DNA from: Pseudomonadota bacterium
Lineage (GTDB): Bacteria > Pseudomonadota > Alphaproteobacteria > Sphingomonadales > Sphingomonadaceae
Direction: 5' to 3'
DNA length: 64,000 nt
Assembly (NCBI GenBank): GCA_021847605.1
Contig: JAJZQN010000001.1
Span: forward strand, 145,476-209,475
Under the pieces are notes generated by a model. That model saw nothing but the letters and a program-made list of their open reading frames with translations, was not told the origin of the DNA and searched no databases. A program made the translations under genes and the position numbers. Shown piece by piece: positions 35,723 through 47,419 of the stretch (within the stretch, counting starts at the first letter, position 1; every line of letters begins with the position of its first letter).

Positions 35723-36748
35723 ATGGATATGCAACGGAATAATGAGCGGTTCGTGGAACGCCTGCCGCTCGTGCCGGGGCATCCGGCCTATGCCTATGGA
35801 TTGACGCTGCTTTTCTGCATCGCGGGTCTGGCGCTTCGATACGGAGCGGAGGGGGTGCTGCCCGGTGGCTATCCCTTCGTGACATTTTTTCCGGTGGTGA
35901 TCCTGTCGTCCTTTCTGTTCGGGGTCCGGCCCGGCATTTTTGCCGGCATCATATGCGGTGTCCTGTCCTGGTATTTTTTCATCCCACCATTTCGTACCTT
36001 CACCTTCAATCCGGGTGTCGGTGCGGCAATGCTGTTCTACACCGGCGTCGTGGTGGTCGATATCGTCCTCATCCACTTCATGCAGCGGGCCAATTATCAT
36101 CTGGCGGTGGAGCGAGAGCGCAGCCGCAACCTGGCAGAAACGCGCGAGTTGCTGTTCCATGAGTTGCAACATCGCGTGTCGAACAATCTTCAGGTCGTGG
36201 CGGCCATGCTCGCGCTTCAGCGCCGCCACGTCGATCATGATGTCGCCCGTCGCGCGCTCGATGACGCGGCGTCGCGTCTGGCGGTGGTCGGGCGCATCAG
36301 TCGCGCATTGTACGACCCGGCGGGGCAGGGGCAGGATATGGCGGCTTTTCTCACCACTCTGGTCGAGGATGTGCTGGAGGCCAGCGGACGAACGGATATA
36401 ATAGTTCGGATTTCAGCGCCCAGCGACCTGAAGCTGGATCCGGAGGTTACGGTTCCGTTGGCGTTGATCGTCGCGGAATCGGTCAGTAACGCCATCGAAC
36501 ATGGATTGTCCGATGGAGCGGGCCATATCACGGTCGATTTATCGACGGGTGAAGATGCAATGTGCCTGCGTATTGGGGATAATGGACGCGGCCTTTCTCC
36601 CGATTTCACCCTGGGACAGGGCGAATCCCTTGGTCTGCGCATTGCCCATGCGCTTGCGGGGCAGTTGGGTGGCCGTTTCTCGCTCATTCCCGCAATATCG
36701 GGCGGGGCGATTGCCCAACTCGACCTGCCAATGCGGAATGGCTGTTGA
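35723..36748 (+). CDS. Membrane HWE/HisKA_2 sensor histidine kinase with DUF4118 sensor
   Basis: Residues about 20-125 form four membrane helices of the DUF4118 (KdpD-like) type (GGYPFVTFFPVVILSSFLFG, WYFFIPPFRTF). The kinase half has HELQHRVSNNLQVVAAMLAL (phospho-accepting His, HisKA_2 type) and an intact ATPase: VAESVSNAIEHGL (N-box Asn), GDNGRGL, and GESLGLRIAHALAGQLGG. Kinases of this class often feed single-domain regulators or PhyR in alphaproteobacteria; here the target is unknown. ATGs at 35723 and 35729 are possible starts. It follows the pnp terminator and is alone. Confidence 0.9.
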   Translation: MDMQRNNERFVERLPLVPGHPAYAYGLTLLFCIAGLALRYGAEGVLPGGYPFVTFFPVVILSSFLFGVRPGIFAGIICGVLSWYFFIPPFRTFTFNPGVGAAMLFYTGVVVVDIVLIHFMQRANYHLAVERERSRNLAETRELLFHELQHRVSNNLQVVAAMLALQRRHVDHDVARRALDDAASRLAVVGRISRALYDPAGQGQDMAAFLTTLVEDVLEASGRTDIIVRISAPSDLKLDPEVTVPLALIVAESVSNAIEHGLSDGAGHITVDLSTGEDAMCLRIGDNGRGLSPDFTLGQGESLGLRIAHALAGQLGGRFSLIPAISGGAIAQLDLPMRNGC

Positions 36749-36791
36749 TCTGCCTCCATTCTGCCGCTTGGCGAGCGCGATCCGCTCCGCT

Positions 36792-37589
36792 ATGACCCGG
36801 CGCATGCTGACGAAAAAACTGACGCGCATCGGCGCGGCTACCGCCCCGTTGTTGCTCGCAAGCCTGCTCGCTGGATGTGCGGGATCGAAGAACAAGGCCG
36901 ACACTCAATATGTCGCGCGCGACGTGTCGACCCTCTACAACAGTGGTAAGGATCGGCTCGATCGCGGCCAGTATAAGCTCGCCGCCGCCCTGTTCGATGA
37001 AGTGGAGCGTCAGCATCCCTATTCGCCCTGGGCGCGTCGTGCGCAGCTCATGTCGGCGTTCAGCTATTATATGAACCGGGATTATCCCGAATCCATTTCC
37101 GCCTCGCAGCGCTTCCTGTCGATCCACACGGGTAACAAGGACGCACCCTACGCCTATTATCTGATCGCACTTTGCTATTATGAGCAGATTGCCGACGTGA
37201 CCCGCGACCAGAAGATCACGCAGCAGGCGATGGATTCGCTGGGCGAGCTGATCCGCCGTTATCCCGATACGCGCTATGCGTCGGATGCGCGGCTGAAGGT
37301 CGATCTGGTCAATGACCATCTGGCCGGCAAGGAAATGGAACTGGGCCGCTTCTATCAGCGTCGTGGCCAGTGGCTGGCCGCCACGCTGCGTTTCCGCACC
37401 GTCATCGACAAATATCAGACGACCACCCACACGCCCGAAGCGTTGGAGCGACTGGTCGAATCCTATCTCTCGCTCGGCGTGCGCGACGAAGCGCAGAAGG
37501 CCGCCGCCGTTCTGGGCCGCAATTATCCCGGCACCAAATGGTATGAGCGCAGCTATAAGTTGATGAAGGAATATCCGCCCAAGGCGTGA
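36792..37589 (+). CDS. bamD: Outer membrane assembly lipoprotein BamD
   Basis: BamD is the essential lipoprotein of the BAM complex that inserts beta-barrel proteins. The signal ends with lipobox SLLAGC (Cys29 from the ATG at 36792, Cys25 from the ATG at 36804). TPR repeats follow: YNSGKDRLDRGQYKLAAALF, VERQHPYSPWARRAQLMSAF, and RYPDTRYASDARLKVDLVND, which are standard BamD segments. Length is about 262. recN starts 51 bases later. Confidence 0.95.
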   Translation: MTRRMLTKKLTRIGAATAPLLLASLLAGCAGSKNKADTQYVARDVSTLYNSGKDRLDRGQYKLAAALFDEVERQHPYSPWARRAQLMSAFSYYMNRDYPESISASQRFLSIHTGNKDAPYAYYLIALCYYEQIADVTRDQKITQQAMDSLGELIRRYPDTRYASDARLKVDLVNDHLAGKEMELGRFYQRRGQWLAATLRFRTVIDKYQTTTHTPEALERLVESYLSLGVRDEAQKAAAVLGRNYPGTKWYERSYKLMKEYPPKA

Positions 37590-37640
37590 TCGGCTGCATT
37601 GCCTGTTCCCCTTTTGTGCGTTGACGGGTAGAAGCGCGCC

Positions 37641-39305
37641 ATGCTGACCTCGCTGGCCATCCGCAATGTCGTGCTGATCGAGGCGCTGGACCTGGAGTTC
37701 GGCGTCGGTCTGTCCGTTCTGACTGGCGAAACCGGGGCGGGCAAATCGATCCTGCTCGACTCGCTCGGCCTCGCGCTGGGTGCGCGTGCCGACAGCGGCC
37801 TTGTCCGCAATGGGGAGGCGCAGGCCAGCGTCGTCGCCACGTTCGAGCCGCCTGCCGCCGATCATCGCGTGACGGCGCTGCTGGCCGACAATGGCATCGA
37901 CATGGAGCCGGGCGAACCGCTCATCATCCGTCGTCAGGTGAAGGCCGATGGCGGCAGCCGTGCCTTCATCAACGATCAGGCCTGCTCCGCCGCCCTGCTG
38001 CGCGACATTGGCGGGTCGCTGGTTGAAATCCACGGTCAGCATGATGATCGCGGTCTGCTCAATGCACGCGGTCATCGTGCGATGCTCGACAGCTATGGCC
38101 GCTGTGATGCCGGTGCCGTCGCCACTGCCTATGCCGCATGGCGCAGCGCTGCCAATGCGCTGGCCGATGCGCGCACCATGGTCGAAAATGCGGCACGTGA
38201 TCGCGACTACCTGACCCATGCGGTGGAAGAACTGCGCAAATTCGCACCCGAACCGGGTGAGGAGGCGACGCTGGCCGAAGAACGCGCCACCATGCAGAAG
38301 GGCGCACGCCTGTCCGACGATCTGTCCGCCGTCAGCGATTGCCTGACCGGGTCGGACGGCGGCCTCGCCCAATTGCGTCAGGCCGCCCGTCGTCTCGACC
38401 GTATCGCCGGGGAAGAGCCGTTGCTCGCCATGGTGCTGGAGGCGCTGGACCGCGCCGTGATCGAGGCGGGCGAGGCGGAGGACAAGCTGGCCGAAGTCGC
38501 CGAGGCGCTGAGTTTCGATCCCGCTCGTCTCGACGCCATCGAAACCCGCCTGTTCGACTTGCGCGGCCTTGCCCGCAAGCATCAGGTACAGCCCGACGAG
38601 CTGGCTGCCTTGCGCGATGATATGGCCACGAAGCTCGCCGCGATCGAGGGTGGCGAGGAGCATATCGCGAAGCTGGAGGCGGACGTCGCCAAGCGCGCCG
38701 CCGCTTACCGATCCGCAGCACAGGCCTTGTCGGGCGAGCGTCAGCTTGCCGCCGGTCGCCTCGATGCCGGCGTCGCAGGCGAACTTGCGCCGCTGAAACT
38801 CGATGCCGCCCGTTTCCGCACCGTGGTCGCGCCACTCGATGAGGGGCAATGGAGCGCGCAGGGCATGGACCGGGTGGAGTTTGAAATCTCCACAAACCCC
38901 GGCGCGCCCTTCGCGCCGCTGGCCAAGATCGCATCCGGCGGCGAACTCTCCCGCTTCATCCTGGCGCTCAAGGTCGCTCTGGCCGAACGGGGCGGGGCCG
39001 ATACGCTGATCTTCGACGAGATCGACCGGGGTGTCGGCGGCGCCGTGGCAGACGCGATCGGCGAACGCCTCTCACGTCTTGCGCAGAGCAACCAGATCCT
39101 CGTCGTCACGCACAGCCCGCAGGTCGCGGCGCGGGGTGCAGGGCATATGCTGATCGCAAAATCGAGCGACGGCACGGTAACACGCACCGGCGTCCACGCC
39201 CTGAGCGACGACGAGCGCCGCGAGGAAATCGCGCGCATGCTGTCCGGTGCGGAGATCACCGCCGAGGCACGCGCGCAGGCGGAACGGTTGCTGGAACGGG
39301 TTTGA
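37641..39305 (+). CDS. recN: DNA repair protein RecN
   Basis: RecN is an SMC-like ATPase in double-strand break repair. Walker A is LTGETGAGKSILLDSL near residue 30, the coiled-coil arms cover about 150-380, the ABC signature is IASGGELSRFILAL and Walker B is TLIFDEIDRGVGG, followed by VVTHSPQVAARG. Length 554 is normal. It is followed by a repeat-rich gap. Confidence 0.96.
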   Translation: MLTSLAIRNVVLIEALDLEFGVGLSVLTGETGAGKSILLDSLGLALGARADSGLVRNGEAQASVVATFEPPAADHRVTALLADNGIDMEPGEPLIIRRQVKADGGSRAFINDQACSAALLRDIGGSLVEIHGQHDDRGLLNARGHRAMLDSYGRCDAGAVATAYAAWRSAANALADARTMVENAARDRDYLTHAVEELRKFAPEPGEEATLAEERATMQKGARLSDDLSAVSDCLTGSDGGLAQLRQAARRLDRIAGEEPLLAMVLEALDRAVIEAGEAEDKLAEVAEALSFDPARLDAIETRLFDLRGLARKHQVQPDELAALRDDMATKLAAIEGGEEHIAKLEADVAKRAAAYRSAAQALSGERQLAAGRLDAGVAGELAPLKLDAARFRTVVAPLDEGQWSAQGMDRVEFEISTNPGAPFAPLAKIASGGELSRFILALKVALAERGGADTLIFDEIDRGVGGAVADAIGERLSRLAQSNQILVVTHSPQVAARGAGHMLIAKSSDGTVTRTGVHALSDDERREEIARMLSGAEITAEARAQAERLLERV

Positions 39306-39322
39306 GGAACAGCACCCTTCCT

Positions 39323-39350
39323 CCGTTCGCCCTGAGCCTGTCGAAGGGCT
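39323..39350. repeat. Half copy of the 'cctgtcgaagg' inverted repeat
   Basis: It reads CCGTTCGCCCTGAGCCTGTC then GAAGGGCT, matching the left arm of the element at 7475, and the next bases (GTTCTTTCTCCTAAAAG) match that element's spacer. The right arm is degenerate or lost. Confidence 0.75.
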
Positions 39351-39483
39351 GTTCTTTCTCCTAAAAGTGCTGAGCCTCGACATTGGGTCAAGACATGGGG
39401 TTCGGCTGAACAGACAACAGGGTATGTGACCCATAATCGCAGAGATATGCTTGGCATCCCAGCCGCCGCTGTCGAGAAATTTT

Positions 39484-39687
39484 GCGCGCAGAGGCGCAGA
39501 GAGCGCAGAGGAAGAATTTTCAAGCGGAGACGCGAAGGCGCGGAGTTTTTGGAGCAGCCTTCGGCTGATTGGCATAGCGCGCAGCAGTTCCCGGAAAAAA
39601 CTCTGCGTCCTTTGCGCCTCTGCGCGAACAATTTTGCAGGGGCAAATTTCCCGACCAATTCTCTCCGCGTCTTCGCGCCTCCACGCG
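39484..39687. repeat. Interleaved inverted-repeat element
   Basis: Four arms are seen in the order A-B-A'-B'. A (39484-39511, with CGCAGAGGCGCAGAGAGCGC) is complementary to A' (39601-39626, CTCTGCGTCCTTTGCGCCTC); B (39524-39545, GCGGAGACGCGAAGGCGCGG) is complementary to B' (39661-39687, with CCGCGTCTTCGCGCCTCC). The gap between recN and ligA (39306-39738) holds this element and the half repeat before it; I see no gene in it. Confidence 0.8.
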
Positions 39688-39729
39688 AACCAGAAAGGCA
39701 AGCTTTCGCACAAGCACGACAGAGGATAA

Positions 39730-42239
<2,510 letters not shown>

Positions 42240-42311
42240 GGGCGGTATCCTCGACGTAACCAGATGACGGCAAAGTGCCTTCTTGTGGTCTAAGTAGCAT
42301 AATCGCTATCT

Positions 42312-42328
42312 GGTTTCCATTAGTAACC
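42312..42328. promoter_or_regulatory. Candidate HxlR operator
   Basis: GGTTTCCATTAGTAACC is an imperfect palindrome (GGTT/AACC ends) in the divergent gap, 17 bases before the start of the NAD(P)-binding protein gene. Position and symmetry suggest the binding site of the adjacent HxlR regulator; this was not tested. Confidence 0.35.
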
Positions 42329-42345
42329 ATTATGGAGACATCATC

Positions 42346-42957
42346 ATGAAGGTAGCGATCATCGGCGGTTCCGGCCGCGCCGGGCGCGAAATCAGCGCGG
42401 AACTGGCCCGTCGCGGGCATCAGGTGACGGCCATTTCCCGTCACCCCGAAAATGCGGTCGATGCTGATGGCGTCATAGCGGTCGCAGGCGACGTCAATCA
42501 TGTCGATGCGCTGGCCGACACGATCCGCGGCCATGATGCGGTGGTCAGCGCGGTGATGTTTGCTGACACCGATCCCGCTGCGCTGGTCGGCGTCGTCCGT
42601 GCATCGGGCGTGCCGCGCTATCTGGTCGTCGGCGGCGCTGGCAGTCTGGAGGTCGCGCCGGGCGTCGCCCTGATCGACACGCCGGAATTCCCGGCGGAAT
42701 ATAAGGCAGAGGCCAGCCGTGGTGCCGACTTCCTGACCTATCTGCGCGGCGTCGATGACATTGACTGGACCTTTCTGTCGCCGTCCGCCTATTTCTTCGT
42801 GGGCGATCGCAAGGGCAGCTTCCGCCTCGGCAAGGACGCGCTTCTGCTCGATTCCGATGGCAATAGCAGCATTTCCTATGCCGACTATGCCGTCGCGCTG
42901 GTCGATGAGATCGAGAAGCCGAATCATAGCCGGCAGCGTTTCACCGTCGGCTATTGA
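42346..42957 (+). CDS. NAD(P)H-binding Rossmann protein (atypical SDR)
   Basis: The N terminus MKVAIIGGSGRAGREISAEL is a GxxGxxG dinucleotide site. VVGGAGSLEVAPGVALIDTP and FLSPSAYFFVGDRKGSFRLG are typical of the NmrA/YwnB-like group of flavin- or NADPH-binding proteins. Length 203. It is probably induced through the divergent HxlR regulator, like quinone or flavin reductases in similar pairs. The reaction is unknown. Confidence 0.88.
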   Translation: MKVAIIGGSGRAGREISAELARRGHQVTAISRHPENAVDADGVIAVAGDVNHVDALADTIRGHDAVVSAVMFADTDPAALVGVVRASGVPRYLVVGGAGSLEVAPGVALIDTPEFPAEYKAEASRGADFLTYLRGVDDIDWTFLSPSAYFFVGDRKGSFRLGKDALLLDSDGNSSISYADYAVALVDEIEKPNHSRQRFTVGY

Positions 42958-42978
42958 TCCGCGCCATATCGCTTAAAT

Positions 42979-43033
42979 CCGTTCGTTTCGAGCGCAGTCG
43001 AGAAACGCTTCGCGACATGCTCGAAACGAACGG
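42979..43033. repeat. Inverted repeat of the 'gtttcgagcgaagtcgagaaac' family, copy 2
   Basis: CCGTTCGTTTCGAGC (42979-42993) pairs perfectly with GCTCGAAACGAACGG (43019-43033). It is related to the element at 8343 and again lies between convergent genes, suggesting a terminator-like function. Confidence 0.85.
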
Positions 43034-43053
43034 GTTGCCTAGGAAGAGGGTGC

Positions 43054-43923
43054 TTACGCCGCCCCTCCCAGTTTGTCCTGGGTCTTCGTGGCGAAATCGC
43101 CTGCGTCATGGCGTTCGCGCAACTGCTCTTCCAGCGGCCCATTCACCTTGTTGACCATGCGCCCGCGCTTCACCGCCGGCCGCGCGTCGATCTGCTTCGC
43201 CCAGCGCAGCACATTCCTGTAACTGGCGACGTCCAGAAATTCGCCGGCTTCATAGGCGCGGTTCAGCACGACACCGCCATACCAGGGCCAGATCGCCATG
43301 TCGGCGATCGTATATTCGTCACCCGCGACAAATTCATTCTGCGCCAGATGCCGGTCCAGCACGTCCAGTTGCCGCTTCACCTCCATCGTATAGCGATTGA
43401 TGGGATATTCGTACTTCTCTGGCGCATAGGCGAAGAAATGGCCAAAGCCGCCACCCAATATCGGGGCGCTACCCATCTGCCAGAACAGCCAGCTCTGCGT
43501 CGCGGTGCGTTTGGCCGGATCGGTCGGCAGGAATTTGCCGAATTTTTCAGCCAGATACATCAGGATCGCGCCCGATTCGAACACCCGCTGCGGCGGCGAC
43601 ACGCTATGGTCCATCAGCGCAGGAATCTTGCTGTTGGGGTTCACCTCTACGAAGCCGCTGCCAAACTGATCGCCGTCGCCAATCTTGATCAGCCATGCGT
43701 CATAGTCCGCCTCGGCAACCCCGGCCTCCAGCAACTCTTCCAGCATGATCGTCACCTTCTGCCCATTGGGTGTGGCGAGCGAATAAAGTTGCAGCTTATG
43801 CTCGCCGACCGGCAGCGCCTTGTCATGGGTGGCACCCGCGATCGGCCGATTGATATTGGCAAAGGCGCCGCCATTGCCCGGTTCCCATGTCCACACGCGG
43901 GGCGGGGTGTAGCTGTCGGTCAT
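43054..43923 (-). CDS. yghU: YghU-type glutathione S-transferase / disulfide reductase
   Basis: YghU-type nu-class GSTs reduce disulfides such as glutathionyl or organic hydroperoxide substrates. Visible: the extended N terminus NGGAFANINRPIAGATHDK, the thioredoxin-like domain with LYSLATPNGQKVTIMLEEL (Thr/Asn glutathione-contact residues), NPNSKIPAL, and the helical domain QMGSAPILGGGFGHFFAYAP. The ATG at 43923 gives the usual N terminus (MTDSYTPPRVW); the frame extends to 43986 without support. Length 289. Confidence 0.9.
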   Translation of the reverse strand: MTDSYTPPRVWTWEPGNGGAFANINRPIAGATHDKALPVGEHKLQLYSLATPNGQKVTIMLEELLEAGVAEADYDAWLIKIGDGDQFGSGFVEVNPNSKIPALMDHSVSPPQRVFESGAILMYLAEKFGKFLPTDPAKRTATQSWLFWQMGSAPILGGGFGHFFAYAPEKYEYPINRYTMEVKRQLDVLDRHLAQNEFVAGDEYTIADMAIWPWYGGVVLNRAYEAGEFLDVASYRNVLRWAKQIDARPAVKRGRMVNKVNGPLEEQLRERHDAGDFATKTQDKLGGAA

Positions 43924-44114
43924 GCGGTTACTCCGGGAAAATAAGGGGTGGAAATATCGGATCGGCTCCCCAGTTAAGGCGCGCATCGGGCCGGTTCAAT
44001 GGAGCATCTCTCATGCTGGAAGGCGGCATGATCATGGACCGCTCCGGTCGGTCGCGTCCGCGCTGTCCATTCGTCGCGATCCGCGTGCGTGATATGATTT
44101 TTTGGCGCATCCCG

Positions 44115-44142
44115 CTTGACGGAACAAAATGGCTGACCATAT
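44115..44142 (+). promoter_or_regulatory. Candidate heat-shock promoter of groES-groEL
   Basis: CTTG (44115-44118) and CCATAT (44137-44142), 18 bases apart, fit an alphaproteobacterial sigma-32 promoter. The expected transcript start falls at the CIRCE operator just downstream. The gap 43924-44294 holds this promoter, CIRCE and the groES leader; I see no gene in it. Confidence 0.5.
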
Positions 44143-44152
44143 GAAAGCCGCA

Positions 44153-44179
44153 CTGGCACTCACCTTTGGGGAGTGCTAA
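44153..44179. promoter_or_regulatory. CIRCE operator (HrcA site)
   Basis: CTGGCACTC, nine bases, then GAGTGCTAA matches the CIRCE consensus TTAGCACTC-N9-GAGTGCTAA with two mismatches in the left arm. HrcA bound here represses groES-groEL when chaperonin is in excess. It lies 115 bases before groES. Confidence 0.95.
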
Positions 44180-44294
44180 CAGGAAAAGGTTCAACGGGAG
44201 CAGGACGGGCGGATAGGGCGATAGAGGAAGCAATCCTTCTTATTCTCCGTGCGCCATACTGATCCCCCAATTTGCTAAGGGAAAGGCAATCAAC

Positions 44295-44582
44295 ATGGCA
44301 TTTCGTCCGTTGCATGACCGCGTTCTCGTTCGCCGCATCGAAGCGGAAGCGAAGACTGCCGGTGGTATCATCATCCCCGACACCGCCAAGGAAAAGCCGC
44401 AGGAAGGCGAAATCGTCTCCGTTGGTTCGGGTTCGAAGGCCGAAGACGGCAAGGTTACGCCGCTGGACGTCAAGGCCGGCGATCGCGTGCTGTTCGGCAA
44501 GTGGTCGGGCACCGAAGTCAAGGTCGATGGTGAAGACCTGCTCATCATGAAGGAATCGGACATTCTGGGTATCGTCGCTTAA
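44295..44582 (+). CDS. groES: Co-chaperonin GroES
   Basis: GroES caps the GroEL chamber. The 95-residue sequence is typical: [20 protein letters not shown], the mobile loop with [16 protein letters not shown], and the end [15 protein letters not shown]. It is preceded by CIRCE and a heat-shock-type promoter and followed 56 bases later by groEL. Confidence 0.98.
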   Translation: MAFRPLHDRVLVRRIEAEAKTAGGIIIPDTAKEKPQEGEIVSVGSGSKAEDGKVTPLDVKAGDRVLFGKWSGTEVKVDGEDLLIMKESDILGIVA

Positions 44583-44626
44583 TCAGCGACCCCTGTTCCG
44601 TTTTTTCCCAGTTTTCCAAGATATAA

Positions 44627-46282
<1,656 letters not shown>

Positions 46283-46365
46283 TTTCAGGTGCGATCGATG
46301 CGTTTTGGCTTGGTCCACGCGCATCGGTTGCGACCCGGAAAGAAGCTCTCGCTCACGCGATACTG

Positions 46366-46398
46366 AAAAAGCCGGCGGATCGCTCCGCCGGCTTTTTT
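46366..46398 (+). terminator. Rho-independent terminator after groEL
   Basis: GCCGGCGGA (46371-46379) pairs with TCCGCCGGC (46384-46392), followed by six T and preceded by five A. Confidence 0.93.
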
Positions 46399-46418
46399 CA
46401 TGTCCTCTTGTCGCAGCT

Positions 46419-46592
46419 TCAGCGCTCCGGCCTGATCCGCATGCCCTTGGTCCGGCTGGTCAGATGATATTTCCGGCACAATCCGCAGCGATAGGGGCGC
46501 AGCACGACAGTCGCCCGCCGGATCACGACCCAGGCTTCCTCTTCACTCTCATAACGCGCTTTTTTGAGGCAGATGCCCAATGTCGTCCGCAC
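46419..46592 (-). CDS. Small zinc-ribbon-like protein
   Basis: This 57-codon frame begins with GTG: MRTTLGICLKKARYESEEEA, then a middle ending VVLRPYRCGLCRKYHLTSR and a basic tail. Cys8, the pair RCGLC (Cys36, Cys39) and His43 give a possible C-C-C-H zinc site. The pattern 'K-x-x-Y-x-S ... A-W ... Y-R-C-x-x-C-x-x-Y-H-L-T' recurs in small uncharacterised phage and bacterial proteins, from memory. GGGGAG lies seven bases before the GTG, and the gene starts 15 bases after the upstream acetyltransferase stop, so it is probably in one operon with it. Function unknown. Confidence 0.75.
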   Translation of the reverse strand: MRTTLGICLKKARYESEEEAWVVIRRATVVLRPYRCGLCRKYHLTSRTKGMRIRPER

Positions 46593-46607
46593 GGCGTCTC
46601 CCCGCGC

Positions 46608-47279
46608 TCAGCTTCGCGCCAGAACCATCATCGGTAAGCGCCCCCGCACCCGAAAGCCCAGCGTCTCATAAAGCGCGATCGTACCATGATGGTCGGCATA
46701 GGCATGCAGGAATGGAATATCGCCCTGCGCCACCATGGCCTGAGCCACAATCCGCATCAGTGCCTTGGCATATCCCTTGCCGCGATGGTCGGGGTGGGTA
46801 CAGACCCCGCTGATCTCGGCATAGCCGGGGACCCGCATCCGCGTGCCAGCCATCGCGATCAACTTTCCCTGATCCCGTACACCTATAAAACCGCCGAACC
46901 TGTGGGTCAGGGATGCGAAGGGGCCGGGCTTCGTCATGGTGGCGAGAGCGTGCATCTCGGCGCCGTCCGCATCATTCAGCGGCACCCATCCGGACATCAC
47001 CGGCCCCTCGACCAGCGCGCCCTCCATTACCATCTGCGCCAGCATGGCGGTGCGTAACACCCGCGTTCCTGCTGGCGCCGTGCCAATATCCCGTCCTACC
47101 ATCCAGATTTCGCCATCGTCGGGGATCAGCGCTGCGATGGCATCAGCATCGGCAGCATTGCGCGCTGCGGCGAACGGACCATAATGCGGATCAAGCCGCC
47201 AGGCCCGATCATCGCCTTGCGCCAGATGCGCCCATCCGCTTGTGAGAGCGCTCCAGACAGGGGTGTCGAGGGGATGCAT
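46608..47279 (-). CDS. GNAT-family acetyltransferase (FR47-like)
   Basis: The C-terminal half carries the acetyl-CoA motif VCTHPDHRGKGYAKALMRIV and ends HGTIALYETLGFRVRGRLPM, as in FR47-type acetyltransferases. The N-terminal half (WSALTSGWAHLAQGDDRAWR, FAAARNAADADAIAALIPDD) is a degenerate second GNAT fold usual in this group. I chose the ATG at 47279 because GGAGAAGAG stands just upstream; the one at 47306 is possible. The target is unknown. It is divergent from the GGDEF-EAL gene. Confidence 0.88.
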   Translation of the reverse strand: MHPLDTPVWSALTSGWAHLAQGDDRAWRLDPHYGPFAAARNAADADAIAALIPDDGEIWMVGRDIGTAPAGTRVLRTAMLAQMVMEGALVEGPVMSGWVPLNDADGAEMHALATMTKPGPFASLTHRFGGFIGVRDQGKLIAMAGTRMRVPGYAEISGVCTHPDHRGKGYAKALMRIVAQAMVAQGDIPFLHAYADHHGTIALYETLGFRVRGRLPMMVLARS

Positions 47280-47419
47280 CGGCTCTTCTCCGTGAAGGGC
47301 TATCATGGCTTCTCGCGTTATCAGCGCTTTGTCCGATGGCAAGAGCTGCGAGCATTTCGTTAACCGAAAAATAAAGACAAAGTGCGAATAATCCGGGTGA
47401 AAAAGCGGAGAACCGCCAC

